This document shows positions 31,027 through 40,109 of a DNA stretch of 64,000 nt, in pieces. Made by a program: the position numbers and the translations under genes. The number at the start of each line of letters is the position of its first letter. Positions within the stretch are counted from its first letter, which is position 1. Origin of the DNA: Roseicella sp. DB1501 (GTDB lineage Bacteria; Pseudomonadota; Alphaproteobacteria; Acetobacterales; Acetobacteraceae); contig NZ_JABFHG010000016.1 of the NCBI RefSeq assembly GCF_013112485.1, forward strand, positions 48,230 to 112,229, in the 5' to 3' direction. The notes beneath the pieces were generated by a model that saw only the letters and a program-made list of their open reading frames with translations, made no database searches and was not told where the DNA came from.

Positions 31027-32133
31027 TTAGGCGCGCCGGGCATGGTGCTGACGCACAAACCCGTAGAAGGCCGCCTCGTAATTTGCGGGGGCGCGGCCCT
31101 CCTTGCTGGCCAGCCAGCCGTCAAACTCGATCTGCAGTTCGTCAAGGTCCCAGCCGGGAAAATCGCGGCGGATGCGGGCGACGGCGTCGGCGGACAGGAC
31201 ATGCCGTGGCTGGAAGAGCGGGAGGGCAGGGGGCGGATCGGGCGGCGCAGGTTTCGCCCCTCGAGGCGGCGCTGGAGGCACTGATGACGGTTCCTCGGAT
31301 GACGGGGTGGCATCCCGGCGGATCATGCGCAGCAGTGGCTCGCCCTTGCCGTGCTCGAGGCTCAGATTGAAGTTGGGAAGCTTGTTCTCGTTGGCGATCG
31401 CCTGCATCTCGAACTTGAAGCGGCGATAGGTGCCTTCGGCGCCCGATTTTTCGAACAGCGTCTGCAGGGAGATGGCGAAGCCGTCCGGCCCGGCGCCGCC
31501 AGCATGCTTACGCGCCACGCGGTACAGCCAACGCTCGCGGCCGCCCGTGATCGAAAAATACACCGGATCGATCGATAGCAGGCCGCCATCCATGAGGATG
31601 CCCTCGTAGAACCATTCCGAGAGCGTCAGCGTCATGCCGCGGCTGGCGCCGGTCTCCTCGTCCTGGAGGTCGGTCCAGCCTTCGACCCAGCTGAACTGAC
31701 GGTGCTTCTTACCCCGGCTGACCCGGATGTTGGTGACCACCGTAGTGGCCTGCAGCCGCCCCAACCCCTCGCGCAGCAGCTTGTACTCGCGTCCGCCGGT
31801 CTCCCGGTAGATCGTCTTGAGCAGCTCATAGGGATGGAAATGCAGCGTACGCGGCAGGTCATTGATGCCGCGCTTGCGCATCTCGTTGAGCACCGAGGCC
31901 GCCCAGATCAGCACGTCGGCATCCCAGATCGTCGCCATCCCGAATTCGGGGTTGGCGGTGACGCGGACGAAGACACCGTCGCGGCTGGTGTACTCGATGG
32001 CCTTCAGCCGCTTGCGCTTCGAAAGGCTGAAAAAGGGCCGTTCCATCGTCTCGCGCTGGTCGCGCATCGGCAGGTCCGCCACGTAGGGGACGAACAGGTC
32101 GAATTGCGGGTCGGCGGATCGGCGGGTCACCAT
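31027..32133 (-). CDS. repA: RPA-type plasmid replication initiator
   Basis: A 368-residue initiator of the RPA family. FFSLSKRKRLKAIEY opens the conserved domain and winged-helix segments follow (GMTLTLSEWFYEGILM, GGRERWLYRVARKHAG). The C-terminal third is Pro-rich with a second helical module (RIRRDFPGWDLDELQIEFDGW). It should bind the iterons just downstream of its stop. The family is common on alphaproteobacterial plasmids. Confidence 0.93.
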   Translation of the reverse strand: MVTRRSADPQFDLFVPYVADLPMRDQRETMERPFFSLSKRKRLKAIEYTSRDGVFVRVTANPEFGMATIWDADVLIWAASVLNEMRKRGINDLPRTLHFHPYELLKTIYRETGGREYKLLREGLGRLQATTVVTNIRVSRGKKHRQFSWVEGWTDLQDEETGASRGMTLTLSEWFYEGILMDGGLLSIDPVYFSITGGRERWLYRVARKHAGGAGPDGFAISLQTLFEKSGAEGTYRRFKFEMQAIANENKLPNFNLSLEHGKGEPLLRMIRRDATPSSEEPSSVPPAPPRGAKPAPPDPPPALPLFQPRHVLSADAVARIRRDFPGWDLDELQIEFDGWLASKEGRAPANYEAAFYGFVRQHHARRA

Positions 32134-32195
32134 GCGATGGGGCTGATTAAACTGAGTTTCATTGAGTCATAGAACCATAATGACTGCAAGCACTT

Positions 32196-32225
32196 AGTAT
32201 AACATGCCCTGCCAATGCAGGGCAA
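32196..32225 (-). promoter_or_regulatory. repA promoter overlapped by heptamer array 8
   Basis: On the minus strand an extended -10 (TGTTATACT; TATACT at 32196-32201) has TTGCCC 18 bp upstream (32220-32225). The -35 and spacer lie inside array 8, so anything bound to the heptamers would compete with RNA polymerase. Confidence 0.6.
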
Positions 32226-32256
32226 GCGCCTTGCATTGGCAGGGCAGATGCAGGGC
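32206..32256. repeat. Heptamer array 8 (five units) upstream of repA
   Basis: GCCCTGC (32206), GCAGGGC (32217), GCCTTGC (32228, one mismatch), GCAGGGC (32239), GCAGGGC (32250): the longest array, every unit 11 bp from the next. From 32257 to 32474 nothing else is recognised. Confidence 0.88.
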
Positions 32257-32474
32257 GCTTCTGGGTCTTGCTCTGCCCATGGATCGATCCGTGACGACGG
32301 TCGACATCGTGCTGGTTGGTCGCTCCGGGGCGAAGAGGAGAGTGGCGGAAAGCCGGTTATCGTGCCGAGGCGTCCGCCGTATCGGGGTTGCCCCACTTCG
32401 CTGCAAAAGAAAGCGTCCTTAAGCGGAGACCGGGCCACCCCTTCCACGGGACTGCCGCGTGCCTGAGCGACAGG

Positions 32475-33374
32475 CTAGTTCATTGCATGGACCAGGGTAT
32501 CCGGGGAGGTCGAGACCATCTCGGCCGCCGCATAAAGCACGAGCATGGCCACCAGCGCTTCCATGGCGATCGACCGAGCCAGCCGGCGTCCTGCGCCTGG
32601 AATGTTGGCAGCGAGGGCAGGGGTTAGTCGGCGATGGTGCCAGGCGGCAAAGCCCAACAGGACGCTTACCAGAGCAAGCTTCGCCAGAAGTGCCCAGCCA
32701 TACCAGGAGGCAAAAAGCTGCTGCACGCCACCCAAAATCCACCAGGCGAGCAGCAGGCCGGCCACCGCGAGCACCGGCACGGCGATCATGGCGACACGCG
32801 CCCAGGCCTCGACCAGGTGCGCCGCCGCCGGGCCTTCACGCCTGGCGCTCCAGGCGAGGGGTAGCAAGCTGCCGATCCAGAAGGCGGCCACCAGTAGATG
32901 GACCAGCAACAGCCCCGCCAGAACCGGTCGCGGTGTCAGCATAGTGGTATGCCCGAGCAGGGCGTAGCTGGCGCAAACAAGAACGCCACCGAGAGCCGCA
33001 GGTATCGTCCAGCGTGAGCCCACGGCCAGCAACGCGACGAGCAGCAGGCCGGCACCCCCCAGCCCGTAGGAGCTGCCGGCCCGGGAGGCGAGTACGACGT
33101 TCCATACCTCCGGATCGGTGAGCGCTTCACCGTCGGTGAGCACGCCAACCTGGGCGGCTAGCGCGCCGATCCCGGCCAGTAACCCGAGTACTGCAGCACC
33201 CAGTGCCCAGCGGCGCAGCCGCTCAGCATCGGTCGCTTCCTGGCGGGAGCCTAATAACAAGGCGAAAAACGCCAGTCCTGCCCCGCCGAGGCTGCCGACA
33301 TAGTAGGCGGCGCGCAGCACGACGGCGGCGCCGGGATACCCCACCTGGCCGCTTTGCAGCGCCGCCAGAATCAC
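32475..33374 (-). CDS. copD: Copper resistance membrane protein CopD
   Basis: A 299-residue inner-membrane protein with about eight hydrophobic segments. The GTG start overlaps the copC stop (GTGA); longer upstream frames would overlap copC. The motif LLGHTTMLTPRP in the middle and a C-terminal copper-export-domain pattern match CopD/PcoD. It works with CopC in moving copper across the inner membrane. Confidence 0.88.
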   Translation of the reverse strand: MILAALQSGQVGYPGAAVVLRAAYYVGSLGGAGLAFFALLLGSRQEATDAERLRRWALGAAVLGLLAGIGALAAQVGVLTDGEALTDPEVWNVVLASRAGSSYGLGGAGLLLVALLAVGSRWTIPAALGGVLVCASYALLGHTTMLTPRPVLAGLLLVHLLVAAFWIGSLLPLAWSARREGPAAAHLVEAWARVAMIAVPVLAVAGLLLAWWILGGVQQLFASWYGWALLAKLALVSVLLGFAAWHHRRLTPALAANIPGAGRRLARSIAMEALVAMLVLYAAAEMVSTSPDTLVHAMN

Positions 33375-33757
33375 CGCGACGGCTCGATGCGGAACCGCAC
33401 CGCGCTGCCGCCGACATGTCCGTCGGGCGATGCACCGCGCCATTCGATCCGGTAGTCGCCCGGCGGCAGCGTGCCCTGCACCGTGGCGCGGGCCTCGCTC
33501 GTGGCGGCGGTGCGATCACCCTCACGTCGAAGCGGCCTTTCCTTCCCGGCCTGATCCACCAGGCGCAGGGTCATCACCTGCACCGGAACGGGAAAGGCAA
33601 GAAAGATCGAGGTAGGCGCGGTGCGCAGCACCGCGCCATCGGCGGGTTCGGAATGGTGCAGATCGGAGTGGGCCGCGGCCGGCGTCGCAGTCGCCAGCGC
33701 CAGCAAAGCGGCAAAGGCGGCCGCTATGCGGCGGGAATGGCGAAGGGCAGGGGTCAT
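33371..33757 (-). CDS. copC: Periplasmic copper-binding protein CopC
   Basis: A 128-residue protein: signal peptide to about residue 30 (PAAA-HSD), then the CopC beta-barrel starting HSDLHHSEPADGAVL and ending SPDGHVGGSAVRFRI. The N-terminal His and the Asp-His of the last motif form the Cu(II) site. The Met-rich Cu(I) site is absent. Overlaps copD. Confidence 0.9.
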   Translation of the reverse strand: MTPALRHSRRIAAAFAALLALATATPAAAHSDLHHSEPADGAVLRTAPTSIFLAFPVPVQVMTLRLVDQAGKERPLRREGDRTAATSEARATVQGTLPPGDYRIEWRGASPDGHVGGSAVRFRIEPSR

Positions 33758-33773
33758 GCGGTACCTCGGTGCG

Positions 33774-33989
33774 TTAGTGGACATGAGCAGGGCCGGCGGT
33801 CGCGGGTGCTCGGCCGGGATTCAGCGCCGCGGCCGGCACCGCGGAGGGCCGTTGGTTCTCACCCGGTACTCCCTCGCCTGAAGCATGCGCAGGCGTGACA
33901 GCGCGCTGAAGTCCGGCGGTGGACGCCGCGCAGGCGGCAAGCAGGGCGGCAGTCGCCGTGAGCAGCATCGAAGTCCGCAGATAGCTCAT
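33774..33989 (-). CDS. Small lipoprotein of the cop cluster
   Basis: A 71-residue protein with a type II signal peptide (lipobox LAAC, Cys20) and a Pro/Ala-rich mature part ending in HVH. It sits 16 bp upstream of copC on the same strand. Function unknown; the terminal His residues may bind copper. Confidence 0.7.
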   Translation of the reverse strand: MSYLRTSMLLTATAALLAACAASTAGLQRAVTPAHASGEGVPGENQRPSAVPAAALNPGRAPATAGPAHVH

Positions 33990-34046
33990 CGTGATCTCCT
34001 GGCGACATGCCCGTGGCGGCGCTAGCGGACCGCCACGGGCATCGGA

Positions 34047-34403
34047 TTAGTTGGTGCGGCGGGGTTGCGGGGTGGCAGGCCCATGGCCGTGCTGCACCTC
34101 AGGGCCGCCACTTCCACTGTTGCCAGTGATCGTGCCACCCGACGGACTGCCCATATTGCCGCCGCCCATACGGCTATGGTCCATCGCGGCGTCGGCGCTG
34201 CCGCCACCCTGCGGCGTCAAGGTCGGTGCCGGTGTTCCTGGCCGGGTCGCCTGGCCTTGGCCGCCCATGCGGCTGTGATCCATCTCGGCGTCGGCGCTGC
34301 CGCCACCTTGCGGTGACAAGGTGGGTTGAGCGATCGCGCTGCCGGTGACGACCAGCAGGGCGGCAACGCCCGTAAGCAGAGGACTGGCGTATTTACTAGT
34401 CAT
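34047..34403 (-). CDS. Secreted protein with duplicated MDHSRMGG repeat
   Basis: A 118-residue exported protein (signal peptide to about residue 25, AIAQ). The unit PTL-PQGGGSADA-MDHSRMGG occurs twice (about 27-48 and 60-81), followed by a Gly-rich linker and HGHGP. Met/His/Asp pattern suggests periplasmic copper binding like the MDHSxM motifs of PcoA/CopA. It is probably the first gene of the copC-copD transcript. Confidence 0.72.
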   Translation of the reverse strand: MTSKYASPLLTGVAALLVVTGSAIAQPTLSPQGGGSADAEMDHSRMGGQGQATRPGTPAPTLTPQGGGSADAAMDHSRMGGGNMGSPSGGTITGNSGSGGPEVQHGHGPATPQPRRTN

Positions 34404-34765
34404 GGCACTATCCTTTTTTCCGACCTTCTTTTGTTGCTAACGGAATGCCGATTTTGAAGGTCATCGGCCATAACTATTACCGCTAGCATGACGGTGTCGC
34501 AACATCATCCAGGTAACCAAACGGGGACGTCAGAGCACAGAGTGCATTAAACTATTAAAATTGCTTGTTATCAGATCCATCGGGCAATGCTTTGTCATAG
34601 AGTAACATTGCGAACGGTCCCGACAAACTTTGCAGAACCAGCAATATTTTAAAATAATTAGGACGCGTCGTCCTGCTGTGCTGACGAGCTGGGCAGCAAA
34701 GGAATCGCTTGCGTCCGCAGGGCACTTGCAAGGCATAAGCCCTGCAGGTGCCCTGCGACATGGAA
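34404..34765. other. Intergenic region within the cop cluster
   Basis: 362 bp without a supported gene. It holds heptamer array 9 and an AT-rich stretch (34430-34660) that probably contains the promoter of the duplicated-repeat gene. Short frames here lack coding character. Confidence 0.5.
34717..34756. repeat. Heptamer array 9 (four units)
   Basis: GCAGGGC (34717), GCAAGGC (34728, one mismatch), GCCCTGC (34739), GCCCTGC (34750), 11-bp pitch, 9 bp past the copB stop. Confidence 0.85.
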
Positions 34766-35599
34766 TCAAAAGAAGAGCCGGATGCCGGCAACGACGGTGG
34801 ATTGGGAGGGTTTTTCGCCCAGGCGGCGGTTCAGGCCGGCCGCGCCGCCAGTGTAGGATTCATACGAGTAGCCAATATAGGGCGCGAACTCGCGGGTGAT
34901 CTCGTAGCGCAGCCGCAGGCCAGCCTCGACCCGGTAAAGGCCAGGAGCGATCAGCGCATCGCTATCGCGCCCAGCAGCAAAATTGAGCTCCGCCTCGGGC
35001 TGCAGGATCAGGCGGTTGGTGATCAGCAGGTCGTACGATGCGGCGGCACGCGCGAGCAGGGTGCCGCGTTCGCTGACAAAGCCATGCAACTGGACCTCGA
35101 AGAAGCCGGGCGCCAGGCCCTGCAGACCGAACACACCATAGGTGCGGGAAGGCGTGCCTTGCCGCGGATCGATCTGAAAATCATGGCGCACGCCGGCCTG
35201 GACATCCCAATAATAGCCAACGAGGCGGGAGTAGAGCGCTTGCACCTCGGCCCGCTCCAGCCCGCCGCGGTCGCGGTTCGTTTCACCGCGGGCATTGACC
35301 CAAATGCGGTGATAATCGCTGCCGTAATAACCGAGCCCCTCCCAGGCAAATAGGGGATTGCCGCGGCCGTTGCTGCGCATCTCGAGCTGGTCGAACAGGA
35401 CTGCCCCAAAATACAGCGGCGCATGGCCGCTATGCTCGTCCGCACTGGCCACGGTCATGCTGCCGCCGGACACGGGGGAGGGACGTGGCGCCGCGGGTGT
35501 AGCGTGCGCCTCGTGGCCGCCGGCTTGCTGTGCCCAGGCGGCGGGCGCCATCAGCGCCCAGACTCCTACCGCCAACACCTGCAAGAACTTGGACGTCAT
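34766..35599 (-). CDS. copB: Outer-membrane copper resistance protein CopB
   Basis: A 277-residue protein. Signal peptide (cleavage near WAQ), a His/Met linker (GGHEAHATP, DEHSGH), then a beta-barrel with alternating aromatic strands and a terminal Phe (GIRLFF), as in PcoB/CopB. It follows copA by 16 bp. Shorter His/Met region than in PcoB. Confidence 0.92.
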   Translation of the reverse strand: MTSKFLQVLAVGVWALMAPAAWAQQAGGHEAHATPAAPRPSPVSGGSMTVASADEHSGHAPLYFGAVLFDQLEMRSNGRGNPLFAWEGLGYYGSDYHRIWVNARGETNRDRGGLERAEVQALYSRLVGYYWDVQAGVRHDFQIDPRQGTPSRTYGVFGLQGLAPGFFEVQLHGFVSERGTLLARAAASYDLLITNRLILQPEAELNFAAGRDSDALIAPGLYRVEAGLRLRYEITREFAPYIGYSYESYTGGAAGLNRRLGEKPSQSTVVAGIRLFF

Positions 35600-35615
35600 G
35601 CTGATCCCCGCGCCG

Positions 35616-37568
35616 TTAGTGAGAGTGAGCCGCAGGCATTGCAGCGGACGTTTGCCGCGGCGCGGCCGCGACCGGGGCGCCGTCCCGCACGACCCGGAAG
35701 ATCCGCATCATGCCGGATTCCATGTGGTAGAGCAGATGGCAGTGGAAGGCCCAGTCGCCCTCCGCATCGACGATGATGTCCACGTCCTGCGTCGTGCCAG
35801 GCTTGATGTTCACCACGTGCTTGCGCGGATTGAAGGCACCCTTGCCAAGCTCCGGCACCATCCACATGCCGTGCAGATGCATCGGGTGGTTCATCATGGT
35901 TTCGTTAATGAAGCGGATGCGTAGGCGTTCTCCCAGCCGGGCGACGATTGGCTGCGCGTTCCAGAATTCATTGCCGTTCATCGACCAGATGTAGCGCTCC
36001 ATGTTGCCGGTGAGCCGCACTTCGATCATGCGGTCGTAGGGGCGGAATTCCGGATCGGCGCGTAGCGGCCGCAGGTCGCGGTAGGACAACACACGGGCGC
36101 CCGGCGGTGCGCCGGTATCCTGGGTCAGCGGGTCGGCCATCGTGCCGTGGCCCATCGCCGCATGCGCGGACATGCCGCCGGCGGTCGTGGCAGGCGGCGT
36201 ACCAGGGCCGTTCGCGCCGCCCTGCTGGACCGGTGCCGGGGGCATGGCGTGGCCCATGGCGGCATGGTCCATCGGCATGTCCATCGCCATCGGCGGTTGC
36301 GCCGGGGCGGCGGCGGCGCCATGGCCCATGGCTGCGTGATCGGGTGCGGCGCCGCCGGCCATGGCGCCTGAGCCCATCGACCCATGGTTCATGCCGCCCA
36401 TGGGAGCGACCTGGCCGGGCCGGTCGGTCTCGGGCTGCGGCGTGCCGCGATCCAGTCCGGTAGGACCAGGGGTCATATACATGTCCGCCATGGTCAGAAT
36501 CGGCCGCGCCCGGTGCGGCGGCAACGGCGCGGGCGGTGTGGCCGCGCGCGGCGCAAGCTGCGCCCGCGCCCAGCCGGTCCGGTCCATCGTCTCGGCGAGA
36601 ATCTGGTACGCACGGTCCTCGCGCGGCTCGACGATGACATCGTAGGTTTCGGCCACGGCGATCCGGAGTTCGTCGACCACGACGGGCTGGATGTTGTTTC
36701 CGTCTGCCTGCACCACGGTCATCTTCAGGCCGGGGATGCGCACGTCAAAATAGGTCATGGCACCGGAATTGATCAGGCGCAGCCGGACCCGCTCACCAGG
36801 GCGAAACAGCAAGTTCGCTGGCGTTTCCGGCCGGATGCCGTTGACCAGATAGCGGTAGGTCGCACCGGTGATATCGGCGATGTCGGTGGGATCCATCCGC
36901 ATATTGCCCCACTCGATGCGGTTCTGGATAATGGCCCGCTGGGCATCGCCATCCGGTGCACGACGCAAGTCGCGCAGCAAATCGGTCAGGGTGCGGCGGT
37001 TATAGTTGTAGTAGCTCGGGTCGCGCTTGAGGTTCTGCAGCACCCGCGCCGGCCGTTCGTCGGTCCACTCGGAAAGCTGGACGACATGCTGGCGATCGTA
37101 GCGAAACGGCTCCGGCTCGCGCGGGTCGATGATGATCGGCGCATAAAGGCCGCGCTGCTCATGATCGAGGTTGTGCGCATGATACCAGTAGGTGCCGGAC
37201 TGCACGACGGGGAAGCGGTACTCAAAGGTCTCACCCGGACCGATGCCGCGTACAAAGCCCGTGCTGAAGCCGGGCGCGCCGTCCATGGTGGCTGGCAGAA
37301 TCAGGCCATGCCAGTGGATGCTGCTTGCTTCCTGCATCTTGTTGGTCACGCGGATGACGGCGTCCTCGCCTTCGCGCAAGCGCAGCAGCGGCCCCGGGAA
37401 TTGGCCGTTGACCGTGACGGCCGGACGGTCCTCCCCGTTGAAGTTCACGGTTCGCTGCTCAAGCACCAGATCGATGGGCTGTGCCAAGGCCGGTACGGCC
37501 AGTGCGATCAGCACCAGGCTCATCAGCAGCGAGCGCGCAACGGCGCACCAAGGCTTTGTTATCATCAT
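35616..37568 (-). CDS. copA: Periplasmic multicopper oxidase CopA
   Basis: A 650-residue oxidase, Sec-type signal peptide in this start (ends near ALA-QP; no twin arginine seen, which is unusual for the family). Copper ligands: HWHG (83-86), YHAHN, HPMHLHG and the type-1 motif HCHLLYHMESGM. Between domains 2 and 3 lies a long Met/His/Gly-rich insert (about 385-490) with repeated MDHAAMGH-like units. It oxidises Cu(I) in the periplasm. Confidence 0.93.
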   Translation of the reverse strand: MMITKPWCAVARSLLMSLVLIALAVPALAQPIDLVLEQRTVNFNGEDRPAVTVNGQFPGPLLRLREGEDAVIRVTNKMQEASSIHWHGLILPATMDGAPGFSTGFVRGIGPGETFEYRFPVVQSGTYWYHAHNLDHEQRGLYAPIIIDPREPEPFRYDRQHVVQLSEWTDERPARVLQNLKRDPSYYNYNRRTLTDLLRDLRRAPDGDAQRAIIQNRIEWGNMRMDPTDIADITGATYRYLVNGIRPETPANLLFRPGERVRLRLINSGAMTYFDVRIPGLKMTVVQADGNNIQPVVVDELRIAVAETYDVIVEPREDRAYQILAETMDRTGWARAQLAPRAATPPAPLPPHRARPILTMADMYMTPGPTGLDRGTPQPETDRPGQVAPMGGMNHGSMGSGAMAGGAAPDHAAMGHGAAAAPAQPPMAMDMPMDHAAMGHAMPPAPVQQGGANGPGTPPATTAGGMSAHAAMGHGTMADPLTQDTGAPPGARVLSYRDLRPLRADPEFRPYDRMIEVRLTGNMERYIWSMNGNEFWNAQPIVARLGERLRIRFINETMMNHPMHLHGMWMVPELGKGAFNPRKHVVNIKPGTTQDVDIIVDAEGDWAFHCHLLYHMESGMMRIFRVVRDGAPVAAAPRQTSAAMPAAHSH

Positions 37569-38090
37569 TCCATCACCCTTCGCTCAAAGCGCAGCGAGCG
37601 ACCTCGCTCGCACAGGCGAGCAGGCAGTACCGGCCCGAGCGAAGGAAACTGCCGGGCTGGCACTTGATCTTCAATGCACAGACGGTCTTGGGACATACTA
37701 CGTAATACAAGGACAGCACCGAACTGACTGGCAGGCGGTTCAGCTCGTGCGGGCGGCATGACTGAGACGGATTGCATAAGGCTCTCGGCAGCCAATACCG
37801 ATCGGCCCGTCACCGCATCCCATAAGCCGGCCTGATTCATCGCGCCCACTACTTACAACATTGAACGCAATAATCCAATATCGAAACTTAATCTCGATTG
37901 AGCGTTGTGAAAGAAACAAAGAAGACGAAAGGCGCAAGCCGCGAGGCCTGGAAGATATTCTGCCATCGAGATGCTGACATACTATGTCATGCACTTCGTT
38001 TGAACTGACGTCATCCGGTCGGGTTCTCGGTCGCTGCGCAGCCCACCAGACAAGGCGGGTAGCCGGACCAGCAACAAGACGGAGGACGAT
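37569..38090. other. Divergent intergenic region, copA and RTX gene
   Basis: 522 bp; no gene supported. It must hold promoters for copA (minus) and the RTX gene (plus). No clear copper box or consensus pair was recognised. Confidence 0.5.
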
Positions 38091-39506
38091 ATGAAAAACG
38101 GTAGAACGATCAGCGAGACCGGGCAGGAGCAGGCCTCGGCCGCGTTCACCGGCATGCCTGATCATCAGTTGGCTATTGGTGGTCCGGGCACGGACCAGTT
38201 CGGCGGTACGGATGCCGCCGATCATTACTGGGGCTTGGCGGGTGCGGATGCGTTGGGAGGAGGCGCCGAGGGCGACGTGCTGACCGGCGGCGAGGGGCCG
38301 GATCTGCTCTCCGGCGGGCCTGGCATGGACCATCTGCATGGCGAAGCGGGGAACGACACGCTCTACGGTGGGGCAGACTCCGATGCGTTGATGGGCGGTC
38401 CGGGCAATGACTATCTGGACGAAGGTCCCGGCCATAGCAGCATGGACGGAGAGGAAGGCAACGACACCCTGGTAGGCGGCCTGGGACCCGACGCCTTCAT
38501 CGTACGTCCGGGCTCAGGCGATGACGTCATCCGTGATTTCACCGCGGGCCCCGGGGTGGGTGACCACCTGGCGCTTCAGGACATTCGGTGGGACGACCTC
38601 ACGGTCACCGATACGGATGGGGGCGTGAAGGTCAGCTGGGACAGCGGCTCGGTGTTGCTCGAAGGCGTACAGAAGGCTGAGCTGTCGCAAGACGATTTCA
38701 TGTTCTTCAACCAGCCGGACCTGCCGCCGGCGGCGCGTGCACCCGAGGGACCGACAGAGGAGCGTCCGAGCCCAAGTGAGGACGGCCCGTCCATCACCGG
38801 CGCCTTGCCTCCGGTGGATACCGGCGTGGTCCCGTCGGACGGTGAGCACGCCCGCACCCTTTCGTTCGATAGCTATGCCGCCATCATCGGAACCGATGAC
38901 GCCGAGCAACTGCGCGGCAGCAGCGCCTGGGACCAGATCTTCGGTCGAGCAGGCGATGACCGTCTATTGGGCCAGGAAGGGGACGACGTGCTCGACGGCG
39001 GTGCAGGCAATGATTGGCTGCGCGGGGGCGCGGGACCGGACCAGCTGGAAGGCGGTCCCGGCAACGATCGCCTGATCGGCAACGCCGAGAACGACGAGCT
39101 GATGGGCGGACCGGGCAATGACTGGCTCGCCGAAGGCCCCGGCCACGGCATGCTCGAGGGAGGGCCTGGCAATGACATCTTGCTGGGCGGTTCGGGCTCA
39201 GACGCCTTCATGGTCTCGCCCGACAGTGGGGATGATGTGGTGCTCGATTTCCGCGCGACCGGCTTGGCGCAGGGCTTATTCGATCATATCGCCTTCCGCG
39301 ATATTGAAGCGAGCGACGTCACGGTGCAGGACATGAAACTCGGCGCTGAAGTGGCCTGGGACGTGGACCATGACGGAACAAACGACGGCTCCGTCCTGCT
39401 GCTTGGGGTGGCCAAGGACGAATTGCGGCAGAGCGACTTCATGTTTGAGACGCCGCAGTTTGTCGACGGCATAAGTGACGTGGGATCCTGGTATATCTTC
39501 AGCTGA
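38091..39506 (+). CDS. Duplicated RTX calcium-binding repeat protein
   Basis: A 471-residue acidic protein made of two homologous halves. Each has nonapeptide RTX repeats of the GGxGxDxLxGG type (about 45-150 and 275-380) followed by a conserved capping module (DDVIRDF / DDVVLDF, then VSWDSGSVLLEGV / VAWD...SVLLLGV, ending in QDDFMF / QSDFMF). A Pro/Glu linker joins them. RTX repeats fold on Ca2+ outside the cell and are normally exported by type I secretion; no such exporter is present here. No catalytic domain seen. Its place in a copper island is unexplained. Confidence 0.82.
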   Translation: MKNGRTISETGQEQASAAFTGMPDHQLAIGGPGTDQFGGTDAADHYWGLAGADALGGGAEGDVLTGGEGPDLLSGGPGMDHLHGEAGNDTLYGGADSDALMGGPGNDYLDEGPGHSSMDGEEGNDTLVGGLGPDAFIVRPGSGDDVIRDFTAGPGVGDHLALQDIRWDDLTVTDTDGGVKVSWDSGSVLLEGVQKAELSQDDFMFFNQPDLPPAARAPEGPTEERPSPSEDGPSITGALPPVDTGVVPSDGEHARTLSFDSYAAIIGTDDAEQLRGSSAWDQIFGRAGDDRLLGQEGDDVLDGGAGNDWLRGGAGPDQLEGGPGNDRLIGNAENDELMGGPGNDWLAEGPGHGMLEGGPGNDILLGGSGSDAFMVSPDSGDDVVLDFRATGLAQGLFDHIAFRDIEASDVTVQDMKLGAEVAWDVDHDGTNDGSVLLLGVAKDELRQSDFMFETPQFVDGISDVGSWYIFS

Positions 39507-39547
39507 CCAGCAGCGCGCCGGCTCCATTGTGGGGCCGGCGCATGCAG

Positions 39548-40060
39548 TTACTGGGTCGATGCTGCGGCTGACGTGTTTCGGGGCGGCAGATCGGGTGCAT
39601 CCGACGGTGTAGGGCTCCGCTCGAGATCGGCAATCAACTGTTTCATTTCGCCGATCTCACGGACCTGCGCCTCGATAATCTGGTCGGCGAGACGTCGGAC
39701 GCGCGGGTCGCGGAGATGGGCGCGCTCACTGGTCATAATGGCAATCGAGTGGTGCGGGACCATCGCTTTCATATAGGCGACGTCGCTGACGGTCTGCTGA
39801 CTGCGCACCAGCCAGAGGGCCGCCGCGGCGATCACCACGCTGCCCACGATAATAGCAATGTTCGCCCGCTTGCTGGCGTACATCTTCAGCATAAACAACA
39901 TCATGATGACGGCCATCACGGCGCCCATCAGCACGGCCATCCAGGTGCGCGTCTGGCTGTAAAGGACGTGATCGAGCGCGTAGGTGTTGAGATACATCAG
40001 GCCGAACATCACGACGGTCGAGGTCGCAATCATCGTAGCGAAGCGGGCGTAGCTCATCAT
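39548..40060 (-). CDS. DUF305 membrane-anchored protein
   Basis: A 170-residue protein with three N-terminal hydrophobic segments and a C-terminal DUF305 ferritin-like helical domain marked by YMKAMVPHHSIAIMTSERA and ADQIIEAQVREIGEMKQLI. DUF305 proteins often occur with copper genes and bind metal through Met/His. Confidence 0.85.
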   Translation of the reverse strand: MMSYARFATMIATSTVVMFGLMYLNTYALDHVLYSQTRTWMAVLMGAVMAVIMMLFMLKMYASKRANIAIIVGSVVIAAAALWLVRSQQTVSDVAYMKAMVPHHSIAIMTSERAHLRDPRVRRLADQIIEAQVREIGEMKQLIADLERSPTPSDAPDLPPRNTSAAASTQ

Positions 40061-40109
40061 GGGGCCTTACGTATCTGGAGTAGGTCCGGCCCCGGACGCG
40101 GCCGCGACA

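Noticed and set aside
34530..34791. Two overlapping 78-79 codon frames on the minus strand
   Set aside because: They run through heptamer array 9 and the copB end, with no ribosome site and no coding character.
36384..37667. 427-codon plus-strand open frame
   Set aside because: Antisense shadow of the copA oxidase in GC-rich DNA.
38226..39200. DNA-level tandem repeats
   Set aside because: Explained by RTX nonapeptides of the encoded protein.
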